A DNA stretch of 64,000 bases from Lithodes maja (taxonomy: Eukaryota > Arthropoda > Malacostraca > Decapoda > Lithodidae): positions 186,001-250,000 of the forward strand of contig JBAKBP010000204.1 in NCBI GenBank assembly GCA_037953745.1, given 5' to 3'. How positions within the stretch are numbered: the stretch's first letter is position 1; every line of letters begins with the position of its first letter. Shown here one piece after another: positions 40,949 to 50,732 of the stretch. Below the pieces are notes generated by a model that was not told where the DNA came from, made no database searches, and saw only the letters and a program-made list of their open reading frames with translations. Both the position numbers and the translations under genes were made by a program.

Positions 40949-43900
40949 GTGACATAACTGGTTCTTTTTCCTCCGGTCTGGAGTGGCAACAAGGTAATTT
41001 TCTCCACAATTTTATAGGGTCCAGTATACTTCGCAGACAAGGGGTTACCAACCAAAGGCAACAAAATTAATACCTCTTGTCCTACAATGAACTTCCTGAG
41101 CTTCACTTTGCGATCATACCTGTCCTTCATTAAAGCTTGTGATCCTGTTAAATTCCGACCTGCCATCTCCAGACTCTTAAGCATGCGCTCACGGCTTTCA
41201 AACACATACTTTAACAAGGAACAAGGCTGCACAGTTCCTTCCCAAATTTCCCGCAGCATATTAAGGGGGCCCCTGACGCGGTGTCCAAAAATCAGCTCGT
41301 TTGGACTAAATCCCAGGCTCTCACCAGGCACTTCCCGAGCAGCAAACAGTACATACGGCAATCCAAGATCCCAATCTCTTCCGTTGTCAGCACAATAACA
41401 CCTGAGCATGCTTTTAAGGGTGGCATGCCACCGCTCAAGCACCCCTTGGCTCTCAGGGTGATACGCTGACGATACCACCGCCCGTATCCCCTGCTGTTGC
41501 ATTGTTTGCTTAAAGAGATTGGAGGTGAAATTGGACCCCTGGTCAGACTGAATCTCCTCCGGGTACCCGTACCTTGAAAAGTACCACAACAACTTACTGA
41601 CTACCGTCTTAGCCATGCCGTTTTTCATGGGGTATGCATCGGGGTATCTAGTGGCAACATCCATGATGGTTAACAAAAATTTATTACCAGCCTTTGTGGG
41701 AGGGAGTGGACCAACCATGTCAACAACAATCTTACTAAAAGGTGGCCCAATTACAGGAATAGGGTGCAACGGAGCTTTAGGAATAACTTGGTTTGGTTTC
41801 CCGACCCGTTGACAAATATCACATGAGTTTATCCATGACTGCACAGGAGACTTCATCCCCGGCCACCAAAACAACTTCCCCAAAGCCGCCACCGTTTTTC
41901 TTACCCCCAAATGTCCTGCCAGCGGTGTGTCATGCGCCAAACTCAGTAGGCTATCCCTGCACTCCCGCGGCACCACCAACTGGTCCACTACTCCGGACCC
42001 CTTTTTCCAGCTACGGTTAGGGTCTTGAAAACGCCGATAGAGGATGCCATCTAAATAAAAAAAATCTCCCGGCTGTGCATCACCGTCCTCGTCGAGCTCC
42101 ACAGCTCCATTAGCACACGTTTGGAGCTCAGGGTCCTCCAGCTGCAACCGACGTATATCTGAGGGTGCCAAGCGATCTAACAGCTCCCGGAGCAATGCAT
42201 GACCCTCCCCGATACTGGGCTGCTCCCTCTGTCTCTCTCGATGTTCATAACGTTGCTGTCGTGGAGACTCGTCATGCCCAGCCTCGTCACTCTCGATGAC
42301 AGGCCCAGGGGCTACTCCAGAACTAAGTAATGGTGCTAATACTGAATCACCCAGGAGAGCCGCCGAGTCAAAACTCTTAAAACCAACTCCAGCTTTAGCC
42401 TCCTCCTGTTGATCGTTCCTCTGCTGGTCTGAAGACGGAGGACTAGGCTGTGACACTTTAGCTGCCCGAGCTCGGGTGACAGCACACGCCATGGGTTGTG
42501 CCTGGCACCGCTCGACCCACTCTCGCTCTTCCCTACTCACGTCGGCCGGCCTCTCGGCAACGACTAAGGGTAGAACCTCAGAAGCGGGCATTGCAAAGTC
42601 GTTGCCGAGAAGAAGGTCGACGCCCTCCACTGGCAGTTTCTCCACAATCCCAACATCCAATTCACGTGCCACACCATCCACCTCCAACTCCAACCGCACC
42701 AGCGGGTATGACCGAGTTGCATTAATACCCTGCACCACTACCACCCGAGCCGCATTTATAGGGTAGCCAGTCAAGTTTTTCATCAAAGTCTGGGAAGCAC
42801 CTGTATCACGCAAGACCTCTACTCCATGCTTGCGCCCCGCCCACATCACGCAACCCCGTCCTCTATGGTCGCAAAAAACATCCTGAGCAGGGTTCGAGCC
42901 TCCCAGGTGCTTCTGCACTGGCTGTGCCTCAGCCTCTGACGAACTGCCCCGGGCAAACTCAGAAGACTTCAGAGACACACCAATGTTGCAGGCCAAAGAC
43001 ACAGCTGCTGTAGGTGGTTTGCTAGGACAGACTCTTGCAAAGTGCCCCTTTTTATGACATTGATAACACTCTAACTCCCCTTTGGGCTTCCCTTGGTACT
43101 GGGAAGGGCCCGGCCCCTTCTTAAATGGGACGGTGCTAGTCTTGTGGTCAGTCTTGGTATCATAGCTCTTGTACTTGTTTGCATAAGGTATATCACTAAC
43201 TCGGGGGGGTGGGGCGTCACGCCCCTTGTTACCTGCCTCACTACGCTGGGCAGACCCGCACCCACGAATTAATGATAGCCGGAGGTCAGCCATCTCAGCT
43301 GCCTCCTGTAGAGTTTTTGGATTCTTTTCTTTAATAGTTAAAGTCATTTCTGCACCTGTACACTTATAAAACTGCTCGAGCAAAAACAGCTCAGTCAACT
43401 GTTCGGCCGTCTCAGCTTTCTCAGAACGTGTCCAGTTTGTAAGTGCATCTTTTAAGTCCCGGGCATGTTCAAGAAAGGTCGCCTCCCTAGTCTTTGTAAC
43501 ACCCCGAAACTTCAATCGATATGTTTCTGGTTGCAACTCGTATGCCCGTAGGACAGCTCTCTTCAATTCTGGGTAGTCAATGCAAGACTCTAAAGGCAGT
43601 GCATCATAAGCCTTCAGACCCTTACCCGTAAGTCTTGAGGAGACCAGAGCTGCCCACTTCTCTTCAGGCCAATTATGCTCCCTACACTTCTTCTCAAAAC
43701 GATTAAAAAATTCTGTGACTTCAGTTTCACTAAATGCCGGCACCAATTTGACTAAGTGAGACAAGGACTGTTCTCTTACTTGGCCCTCACGGCCCATCCG
43801 AGTCCCTGTCGACTCTGCACGAGTCTTATCTAAATCTATTTGAGCACAATATTTCTCTGAGTCGTATCTAAGCTCAGCCTCGTGTCTCCTAATCTCAGCC

Positions 43901-44445
43901 TCAATCTCCTTCTCATGCCTCCTAGACTCAATCTTAGCCATCTCAAGTTTAAATATCATATCTGGAGACAGGCAGGAAGAGGGAGCTGCCACTACTGAAG
44001 GAGGGGGGGCAAGAACTGGGGAACCACCATACGCACCGCCCGAGGGCACTCCAATCTTCCAATTCTCATCCCTCTGTGGGAGAGTGCTAACCTCCGGCAA
44101 CTGAGTGGACGGCACTGTGGGAGTCGAGTGAGAGGGGATCTGGGGAGGAACCCCCCCAAACGTCCTCTCCTCCGAAACCCCATGTCGCCCACACAACACC
44201 CAGGAAATCAGCTCCCCCTTGGACATCCCTACTACATTGGATCTGCCCAAAACCTTGGCTATCAGGTGCAAGCCATAAATATTCACCCCAGTCAACCTCT
44301 CCTCCGTCACGTGGTACCGCTTACTCACAAAAACTCTAGCATCCTCCTCACTGATTACTAACGGCACCTCTTCAACTGGCATCTCTCGCTCCTCGTCAGT
44401 GCTAGGGCACGACATACTGAAGTCCACAAAAAATTCTCGAGACAA
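40945..44445 (-). CDS. Gag-protease-integrase segment of copy 1
   Basis: 1166 aa. Residues ~1-100 are a conserved gag N-terminus, ~160-215 a charged coiled coil, ~225-300 the N-terminal capsid part, ~300-390 a SCAN-like capsid segment (ELQPETYRLKFRG ... LTELFLLEQFYKC ... PKTLQEAAEMAD). A CCHC knuckle is at C460-C463-H468-C473. Protease: D547 in DTGA and LLLGNDF (611-617). Integrase: H838, H845, C875, C878, then D909, D968 and E1004 (35 residues between the last two) and a GPY/F-type GPYKIV. The frame then runs into a stop after a short deletion relative to copy 2. The Met at residue 11 is an alternative start. Confidence 0.92.
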   Translation of the reverse strand: MSREFFVDFSMSCPSTDEEREMPVEEVPLVISEEDARVFVSKRYHVTEERLTGVNIYGLHLIAKVLGRSNVVGMSKGELISWVLCGRHGVSEERTFGGVPPQIPSHSTPTVPSTQLPEVSTLPQRDENWKIGVPSGGAYGGSPVLAPPPSVVAAPSSCLSPDMIFKLEMAKIESRRHEKEIEAEIRRHEAELRYDSEKYCAQIDLDKTRAESTGTRMGREGQVREQSLSHLVKLVPAFSETEVTEFFNRFEKKCREHNWPEEKWAALVSSRLTGKGLKAYDALPLESCIDYPELKRAVLRAYELQPETYRLKFRGVTKTREATFLEHARDLKDALTNWTRSEKAETAEQLTELFLLEQFYKCTGAEMTLTIKEKNPKTLQEAAEMADLRLSLIRGCGSAQRSEAGNKGRDAPPPRVSDIPYANKYKSYDTKTDHKTSTVPFKKGPGPSQYQGKPKGELECYQCHKKGHFARVCPSKPPTAAVSLACNIGVSLKSSEFARGSSSEAEAQPVQKHLGGSNPAQDVFCDHRGRGCVMWAGRKHGVEVLRDTGASQTLMKNLTGYPINAARVVVVQGINATRSYPLVRLELEVDGVARELDVGIVEKLPVEGVDLLLGNDFAMPASEVLPLVVAERPADVSREEREWVERCQAQPMACAVTRARAAKVSQPSPPSSDQQRNDQQEEAKAGVGFKSFDSAALLGDSVLAPLLSSGVAPGPVIESDEAGHDESPRQQRYEHRERQREQPSIGEGHALLRELLDRLAPSDIRRLQLEDPELQTCANGAVELDEDGDAQPGDFFYLDGILYRRFQDPNRSWKKGSGVVDQLVVPRECRDSLLSLAHDTPLAGHLGVRKTVAALGKLFWWPGMKSPVQSWINSCDICQRVGKPNQVIPKAPLHPIPVIGPPFSKIVVDMVGPLPPTKAGNKFLLTIMDVATRYPDAYPMKNGMAKTVVSKLLWYFSRYGYPEEIQSDQGSNFTSNLFKQTMQQQGIRAVVSSAYHPESQGVLERWHATLKSMLRCYCADNGRDWDLGLPYVLFAAREVPGESLGFSPNELIFGHRVRGPLNMLREIWEGTVQPCSLLKYVFESRERMLKSLEMAGRNLTGSQALMKDRYDRKVKLRKFIVGQEVLILLPLVGNPLSAKYTGPYKIVEKITLLPLQTGGKRTSYVT

Positions 44446-44609
44446 AAGTGTTAAACTTCCTTATGCAAGCACTAATTACTAAATTAACTGGAGTCTCTTA
44501 AATGCTCTACTAATTGCCTTACAAAAAAAAAATATTCTTTAATATGTACGCTAAAGTACGAACAAACAAATGTTGTACAATTCTGCAAAAATTTATACTG
44601 TTCACAAAA

Positions 44610-44629
44610 TCCTAAGCAAGGTCGCCATT
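44610..44629 (-). promoter_or_regulatory. Primer-binding site of copy 1
   Basis: Directly inside the 5' LTR the minus strand reads AA then TGGCGACCTTGC, complementary to a tRNA 3' end that terminates GCAAGGTCGCCA. The same 12 bases occur at the same place in copy 2. I cannot name the tRNA. Confidence 0.75.
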
Positions 44630-46476
44630 TGTTACGACCGGGCACTCGGGTACACTAGGGCTCTTACACAGGACTCGAGTATGGCTCGCTGCCACAACGG
44701 AAACACACGATCCCAACCCCAGAGTACTGCCAGCCGAACAAAAAACGCCACTACCCTCCAGAGTTCTATCTGCTATAACGGGGTATACAAGAACTCGGTA
44801 CTAGCGTTTCACACAACAGACTAATAACAAGACGGGAGTTATCTAGTCTGGTCAACAATCAAACAAAGAAGAAAGTACTACAACACTAAAGAATAGTGTT
44901 GGCCGAAGCCGAAGTAATCCACCCTTGACTAAGAACTTAAGAAGTCCTCCACCCTCTACTTCGGATCGGCACTATTACGTTACGTTAAACAATAGTCCTC
45001 GAGCATCAAGCAAGGAATCTTCTGATAAAGTTAGATGCTTCTCAAATACTCGTAAGAAGTAAGTATCGGATTTTGAACAGCAATTCAATAAGTAACACAC
45101 TGGCAATTAAAGGCTTTAAGTTGACATAAGAAGAATTATAAGAATAGACAATAGTAAATGGCAAACATTAAGAAGAAGTACTCCGACAATGCACTGACAA
45201 TAGCCTACTAGGATTGTGCTCGTGGGCCACTAATCTCTACAGTAGCTAAGCGTGCCACACATGAAATCAATAGTGCATAAACAATAACATACATAAGGAG
45301 AAGCTTCAATACTATGCTGTATCTGCTGGTCGAGCAAAGTCTAGCTGGGATATCTAAGGTTAGGAAACAATGGCTGAGCAAGCGGCTCGTAGCCTAGCGA
45401 GGTCCTTAAGACTGTGCGGCCAAATTACGTTAATTGACGGGATGCTCTCTTGAGAGATCCAGATCACTAGTATCTGGTTCTCTCCTGGCGATCCTCTCAA
45501 AGTCAAGCAAACGAGATAGCACAGTGTTGGGTGGCAGAGGCAAAAGCCCTCACTCGCAACACAGTGCTAAACTCTCAAGGTACACAGTCAGAAAGACCAC
45601 CTAGGCTTCCCACGTCTCCGTTGCAATTGTACCGGTTCAACCAAAACCTAGTACTCATAGGAAATCACAACTCCCGAAACCTTATCCCAGTCTAGCATTA
45701 CCTAAACCAGCAGAAAACAGGAACATGGATAATCGTACACAGGGAAATGCATATACGAGTGCAACAAACATCAATCAATCCTATTCTAGTTATCCCTTCC
45801 AAAATAGGCTATCTAACAGGCATATATCTCGTGAGAACTCAAGCGATAATACTTTGGCTGACTAAATCTGCACCAAAGGGATCATGGGTTAAAAAGGGAC
45901 GAGAAGAGAAGAAGATAGGCTGTTCAGAGAGTAGAGAAAGTTCACATCAGTCGGAAGAACATGGATAGTTGCGAGGGATATGAGAAGTCGCTCTGCCTGA
46001 TGAGTTCTAAAGAATTGTGGCGAGGACCTCTCCTTTTTATACTCGGCCCTCTAGCGGCATATCGCAAACTACTAAGGACCGCCCACTGACAATCATTACG
46101 TCATATTCTCTCTCAATCTGGGATCGACAAAGGATTTCCCACGCGCTTGAGGAGGGAGGAGGGAGGAGGGAGGAGGGAGGGAGGCCTACCTACCTCGTGG
46201 CGCGCTCACTGGCCGTCGTTACATAACTCTCTCTCTTCTCCTCATTATATATAAGTCCCACACACAATACTTATATCTAATGATATAAAATAGAACTCGT
46301 TGACTTAGAAGAAAACAAAATACATAATTATAATACTTATAGTACAACGGCTCACATAAACTGAGTTAGGAAACTCTACACGGACTACAGCCAAAGTTCC
46401 TGCCCTGACGATCCTAGCGAGAGTGGGGTCTGACTGAGCGTTCTGTACAGCATGCTCATACTCGGCATGCGTCACA
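44630..46476 (-). repeat. 5' LTR of copy 1
   Basis: 1847 bp; the minus strand begins TGTGACGCATGCC and ends GGTCGTAACA. It should hold the promoter and polyadenylation signals; I cannot place them firmly. Confidence 0.93.
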
Positions 46477-47067
46477 ATATTAACATGTAACAACAATAAA
46501 ACATGTGGGAATAGTATTTGGGAGGTAAAAAGATGTATTATTGCCGACCGATGGCATCAGAAGGGGAGAGCAGGCGGGACCAAATCGATACTGAAGCCTT
46601 ACAGGTGAAGTCTCTCTGTTGCTAGGATCTTCAACTTCCTCCCCAGTAACCCTGAAACCGCGGGCGGGACATTCGCTCCGAAAATTACCCGATAAAAGGG
46701 GGAATAAGAGGAAAAATAGGTGATACTTGAATGGGAGGGTTTGGACACATATGAAGGAGTGATAGGAGGCATGGTGGGGAATTATCTCACTTAATCACAT
46801 ATTGTTTTGTTATAAGTGGGATGTTTTGAAAGTTTTGTTTAGGCCTCGGTTCATATGAGGAAGCTCGCCTTCACTCACTACAGGCTCATATGAGGACGCT
46901 CGCCGTTTTTAGGTTAACAATCACTCGCCTATATTTGCAGAATTTCTGATTTCTGAATAATTTGAACTCCGAACCTCAAACTTCTTTTCCACCATCTTGT
47001 AAACCACAAAAGTGTAAACCCAGTTATTTTAATAATTTTGTCATGAACAGTGTTATTACTTCTTCCG

Positions 47068-47123
<56 letters not shown>
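46477..47123. other. 647-bp spacer between the head-to-head LTR elements
   Basis: The first 270 bases resemble the dispersed repeat at 31990-32290. GGTTCATATGAGGA/GGCTCATATGAGGACGCTCGCC is a short direct repeat near 46850-46905. It ends in a (TA)n run (47080-47123) into which copy 2 inserted. No gene. Confidence 0.6.
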
Positions 47124-47126
<3 letters not shown>

Positions 47127-48941
47127 GACGCACCCAGTGCGTGGCAACGCAACCTGATTGTACTCCTTGGTACTCCACTGTACCGCCCGTACCACTGTAC
47201 CGTGCTGGCTACCGTCAGCAGCCATGTATATTGAGTGTGACAACTTATAACTATGTTCTTTGTATCTCTGCAAAGGTCTCGTCATGTGCTAACCAGTGGT
47301 GGGTTTTGTTTTAAGCCATGTCGAGACCTTCCATTTAATATGTAGTATCAATAGAGAAGTTGATAGATAAGACAATGGGAGTTCAGAGAGAGAGAGTGAG
47401 TTAGTCTTCAGAGCGAGAGGGTAGCAACGCGCCACGCTGCCGGGGGGGTGGTTGCCAGACGTATTGACTGGTTGGCAGCCTTGCGCTTATAGCTGGGCGC
47501 GACAGGGTTGGTAGTCCATTGCCGCCTGCCTATGCTGCCTGGGCTGCCCATGTTGTCGTACAGCACATTGCCTGGAGGCTCGCTGTGTGTTCCATGATCA
47601 GGTTGCCTAGAACCTTTGAGATTCTAACATCCCTTGCCCTCTCTCCCAATTTCTCACGGTTGCACTCTTTCTCTCTGACGACATTACTCTCATTTCATTC
47701 TTCTCTCTATTTAAATGCATAACCTTCCCTTGAGGTCCTAAAGGAGTTTCAGCACTCACCTCTCGTATTACTCTTAGGACAAGCATATATTTACATGTAT
47801 TAGATTTAAGGGGTTAATGTGAACAGCGATCTTCTTGATGAGGATAGTTGGTGAACGTTCTACATGTTCACGAGTTATATGCCCCGCTCATCATCCAATT
47901 TGTGACTAGACTGGTGCCATGTGTAAGAGCCCGACCATGCCCAGGAGTTGTCTGTAGAGGGGCGAGGACTTAGCCTTGATTTGCATACCGAGCCAGGAGC
48001 GAGTGTAGTACCAGAGACTACAGCTCGCTCGTAGTGCCGGTATAGTAGAGTAACGTAATTTATCTGTCCTTGTGTTCTCTACAGTCTTTTCCTGGGTTCT
48101 CGCTTTCGGTGCTGGGACTCGTTGTTCCTGTGACTTGGCCTGCTAGCTAGAACACATGGGGATGATGAGTGGGATATATCTTTATTTTACTAAGCATTGC
48201 AGCTCTCTTTAAGTTTATGTATGTAACACTTTACAATACACATTACTCACACACAAGACAACACTATTAATACTTTCATGTATCAATTAACTGCACTGTC
48301 GTTTTGCTGCTGTGTCCGGAGTTCTGTTGCGTAGGGCGCATACGGACTCAGAGGGGAGACAGAGTGAGAGAAGCGAAGTAGCCTATGCGGTAGTAGGCTA
48401 CCGGCGCAGTACTGTTGCCTGCAACCTTTTAGTTATTCCAAGTATAGATTCATTATTATAATAAGTGACTACTATTTATGTTCCTTCCATGTGTATTATT
48501 AGGTATCTACTGGATCATGAACATCTTGTATGCTACATGCTAGTGCATGTTAGTAGGGGACAGTTATTCTAGTGCACGCGCTTTCAAGTAGGCGTGTACA
48601 TTTGTCATTTAGCATTTCACTGTCATACCTTTAGCCTGCTTCTATTCTACATTATTAGAGGCTTAATATTAACGTAGTTTCTTGAGTATTGCATTTCTTT
48701 AGTAATAACGTAACCTATAAATGTCTGAGGGAGTTTATCCTCATAGCCTAACCCCGGTTGTACACTTTCGCCGAGTTAAGGTACCTCGTTACCATAGACG
48801 ATAACTCTGTAGGGCGTTGGTGCTTTTGTTGTCTGGAGCATATAGTATTTGGGACTGGAATCGAGCGTGTCGTTGTCACATAAGCCATTTCTGTCCTACG
48901 ATCAAGAATCCCGAATATGTATTGCCGATCCAGCCGTAACA
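47124..48941 (+). repeat. 5' LTR of copy 2
   Basis: 1818 bp, TGTGACGCACCC ... CCGTAACA. It matches 54642-56458 almost completely. Confidence 0.95.
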
Positions 48942-48944
48942 AAA

Positions 48945-48962
48945 TGGCGACCTTGCACAAGA
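48945..48962 (+). promoter_or_regulatory. Primer-binding site of copy 2
   Basis: TGGCGACCTTGC follows the LTR after AAA; the first 12 bases equal those of copy 1 and then the two diverge, which fits a 12-base tRNA complement. Confidence 0.75.
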
Positions 48963-49184
48963 TTCAGTAGTATCCTATCACATGTTTTTTGGAGAACTAT
49001 TCTATGCTACCTAGTAGAGCTGGCTAGAATTTTCTTGCATATTGGAGGAATTTTTATTGTGTCATTATTGTATTGGTGGACTTGCAGATTGTTTCGTTGG
49101 GGGTGTCTAGAGTAGAGTCATTCAAGCATCTTTAACATTTTGTGAGTCGAGACTGCAATTAGTAATAAGCACTTTTTTTTTTTT

Positions 49185-50699
49185 ATGAACAGCAATTGTA
49201 TAACCAGCACTATGGCTAATGACTCATCATTTACGGGGGAGGATAACACGGTACAGCCTAGTGACCAGCAAGTACAACAGATATTTAGGGAGGGGAGTGT
49301 TATAAGTGGAGAGAGGGATGCCCGGGCATTTTTGCAGACACCTTTGACCGAACAGCGCCTGCAGGCTATTGATTGTTACGGTCTTCGCTGTTTAGCCACG
49401 GTTTTGGGGCGGGACTGTCCTGACAGTTGGCCCAAGAAGAATTTGGTGGCATGTTTGTTGGGTGATGGCGATGGGGCGGTGGGTGGAGTGGGGTCTTGGG
49501 GGGTTCCCTCCAAGCCTCCATTCCACTCTACCCCTGAGCTGGGCCCTCAGCCAGCGATTCTTAGCACGATGCAGCAGGAGGGTTCTCAATGGCAAGCTGG
49601 CTTACCCGTAAACACGTCTCGGTGTGGATCCCCCATTTTGTGCTCTCCCCCCCCAGGCCTGTCTCCTGAGATGTTATTTCAGCTAGAACTAGCTAAGCTT
49701 AAGTTGCAAGAGAATCAACAGGCTAGTATAGAACGGATTAAGCTGCAGGAGACTCAGATACAACAGGCTAGTATAGAACAGATTAAGCTGCAGGAGACTC
49801 AGATACAACAGGCTAGTATAGAACGCATAGAGGTTGCTAGAATCCAAGCCAATCAGGATGCAACCAGGTACCAGGCTGAAATGGATGTCGAGAAGTCTAG
49901 AGTAGAGACCACGGGGTGTCATCTCGGTGGTGGGCACTGGGTTACAGACTCACTTTCGCATTTAATTAAGTTAGTACCCGCATTTGATGAGACAGCAGTG
50001 ACTGAGTTTTTTGCTCGTTTCGAAAAGAAGTGTCGTGAGTATGACTGGCCGGAGGTTAAATGGGCAGCATTAGTTTCATCACGTCTAGTGGGTAAGGGGT
50101 TGAAAGCCTACGATGCACTGTCACTGGACGAGAGTATCGTGTATGGACTGGTGAAGGAGGCTGTGCTCCGGGCCTACGAACTGCAACCCGAAACTTATAG
50201 ATTGAAGTTCCGTGGCGTGAATAAGAAGAGCGACGTCAGTTTTATGGAGCACGCACGGGACTTAACAGATGCATGTAATAACTGGTTTCGGTCCGAGCAC
50301 GCAGAGTCGGCTGAGGAAATTAAGCAACTTTTCTATCTGGAACAGTTTTACAAATGTACTGGAACCGATCTAACGCTGAACATTAAGGAAAAATGTCCCA
50401 AGACAGTAGAGGAGGCTGCCAAGATGGCAGACTTCAGATTATCATTGATTCGTGGTTGCGGTGCCGCTCAGAGGGCTGAGTCAGGGCAGAAGGGGCGCTA
50501 TACCCCACCCACCAGAGTTTTCGATAATAACAAATCCTATGACACACATAACCACACTAAAAGCATTGCACCTAATAACACCTACAAACACAAGCCTCTC
50601 CCGTTTACTAAAGGTCAGGCCCCTTCTTCGCCCGCACAAGGGAAGAAGCCCATTGGGGATGTGAAATGTTACAAATGTCAGAAGCTAGGCCATTATTGA
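49185..50699 (+). CDS. Gag of copy 2, ending at an in-frame TGA inside the zinc knuckle
   Basis: 504 aa of the structural protein that would form the particle. Residues ~35-95 match the N-terminal region of copy 1 gag, ~165-240 are a Gln/Glu-rich coiled coil with a 45-bp (15-residue) internal duplication, ~255-330 the N-terminal capsid part and ~330-420 a SCAN-like segment (AYELQPETYRLKFRG, IKQLFYLEQFYKC, PKTVEEAAKMAD). The knuckle has C495, C498 and H503, then TGA at 50697-50699 two residues after His; the last Cys codon follows downstream in the same frame. The Met at residue 10 (49212) is an alternative start. Confidence 0.92.
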   Translation: MNSNCITSTMANDSSFTGEDNTVQPSDQQVQQIFREGSVISGERDARAFLQTPLTEQRLQAIDCYGLRCLATVLGRDCPDSWPKKNLVACLLGDGDGAVGGVGSWGVPSKPPFHSTPELGPQPAILSTMQQEGSQWQAGLPVNTSRCGSPILCSPPPGLSPEMLFQLELAKLKLQENQQASIERIKLQETQIQQASIEQIKLQETQIQQASIERIEVARIQANQDATRYQAEMDVEKSRVETTGCHLGGGHWVTDSLSHLIKLVPAFDETAVTEFFARFEKKCREYDWPEVKWAALVSSRLVGKGLKAYDALSLDESIVYGLVKEAVLRAYELQPETYRLKFRGVNKKSDVSFMEHARDLTDACNNWFRSEHAESAEEIKQLFYLEQFYKCTGTDLTLNIKEKCPKTVEEAAKMADFRLSLIRGCGAAQRAESGQKGRYTPPTRVFDNNKSYDTHNHTKSIAPNNTYKHKPLPFTKGQAPSSPAQGKKPIGDVKCYKCQKLGHY

Positions 50700-50732
50700 C
50701 GTGAGTGCCCTAGTAACACTCCCGCTAAGCCG

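Larger units (their letters stand above)
37025..46476 (-). mobile_element. Gmr1-like Ty3/gypsy LTR retrotransposon, copy 1 (minus strand)
   Basis: Two LTRs (44630-46476 upstream, 37025-38860 downstream on the minus strand) bracket a primer-binding site, a gag-protease-integrase ORF, an RT-RNase H ORF and a polypurine tract. LTRs begin TGTGACGC and end GTAACA (TG...CA). No env-like ORF lies between RNase H and the 3' LTR. The two LTRs are nearly identical apart from scattered substitutions and a few indels (about 10-15 bp at the CAATTAA and GGAAGAA sites), so insertion is recent. I see no matching target duplication (CAAGC at 37020-37024 against ATATT after 46476). The integrase-before-RT order with gypsy-type RT defines the Gmr1 group. 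Confidence 0.93.

Noticed and set aside
47519..47722. 67-aa ORF repeated identically at 55037-55240
   Set aside because: It is identical only because it lies in the two LTRs of copy 2.
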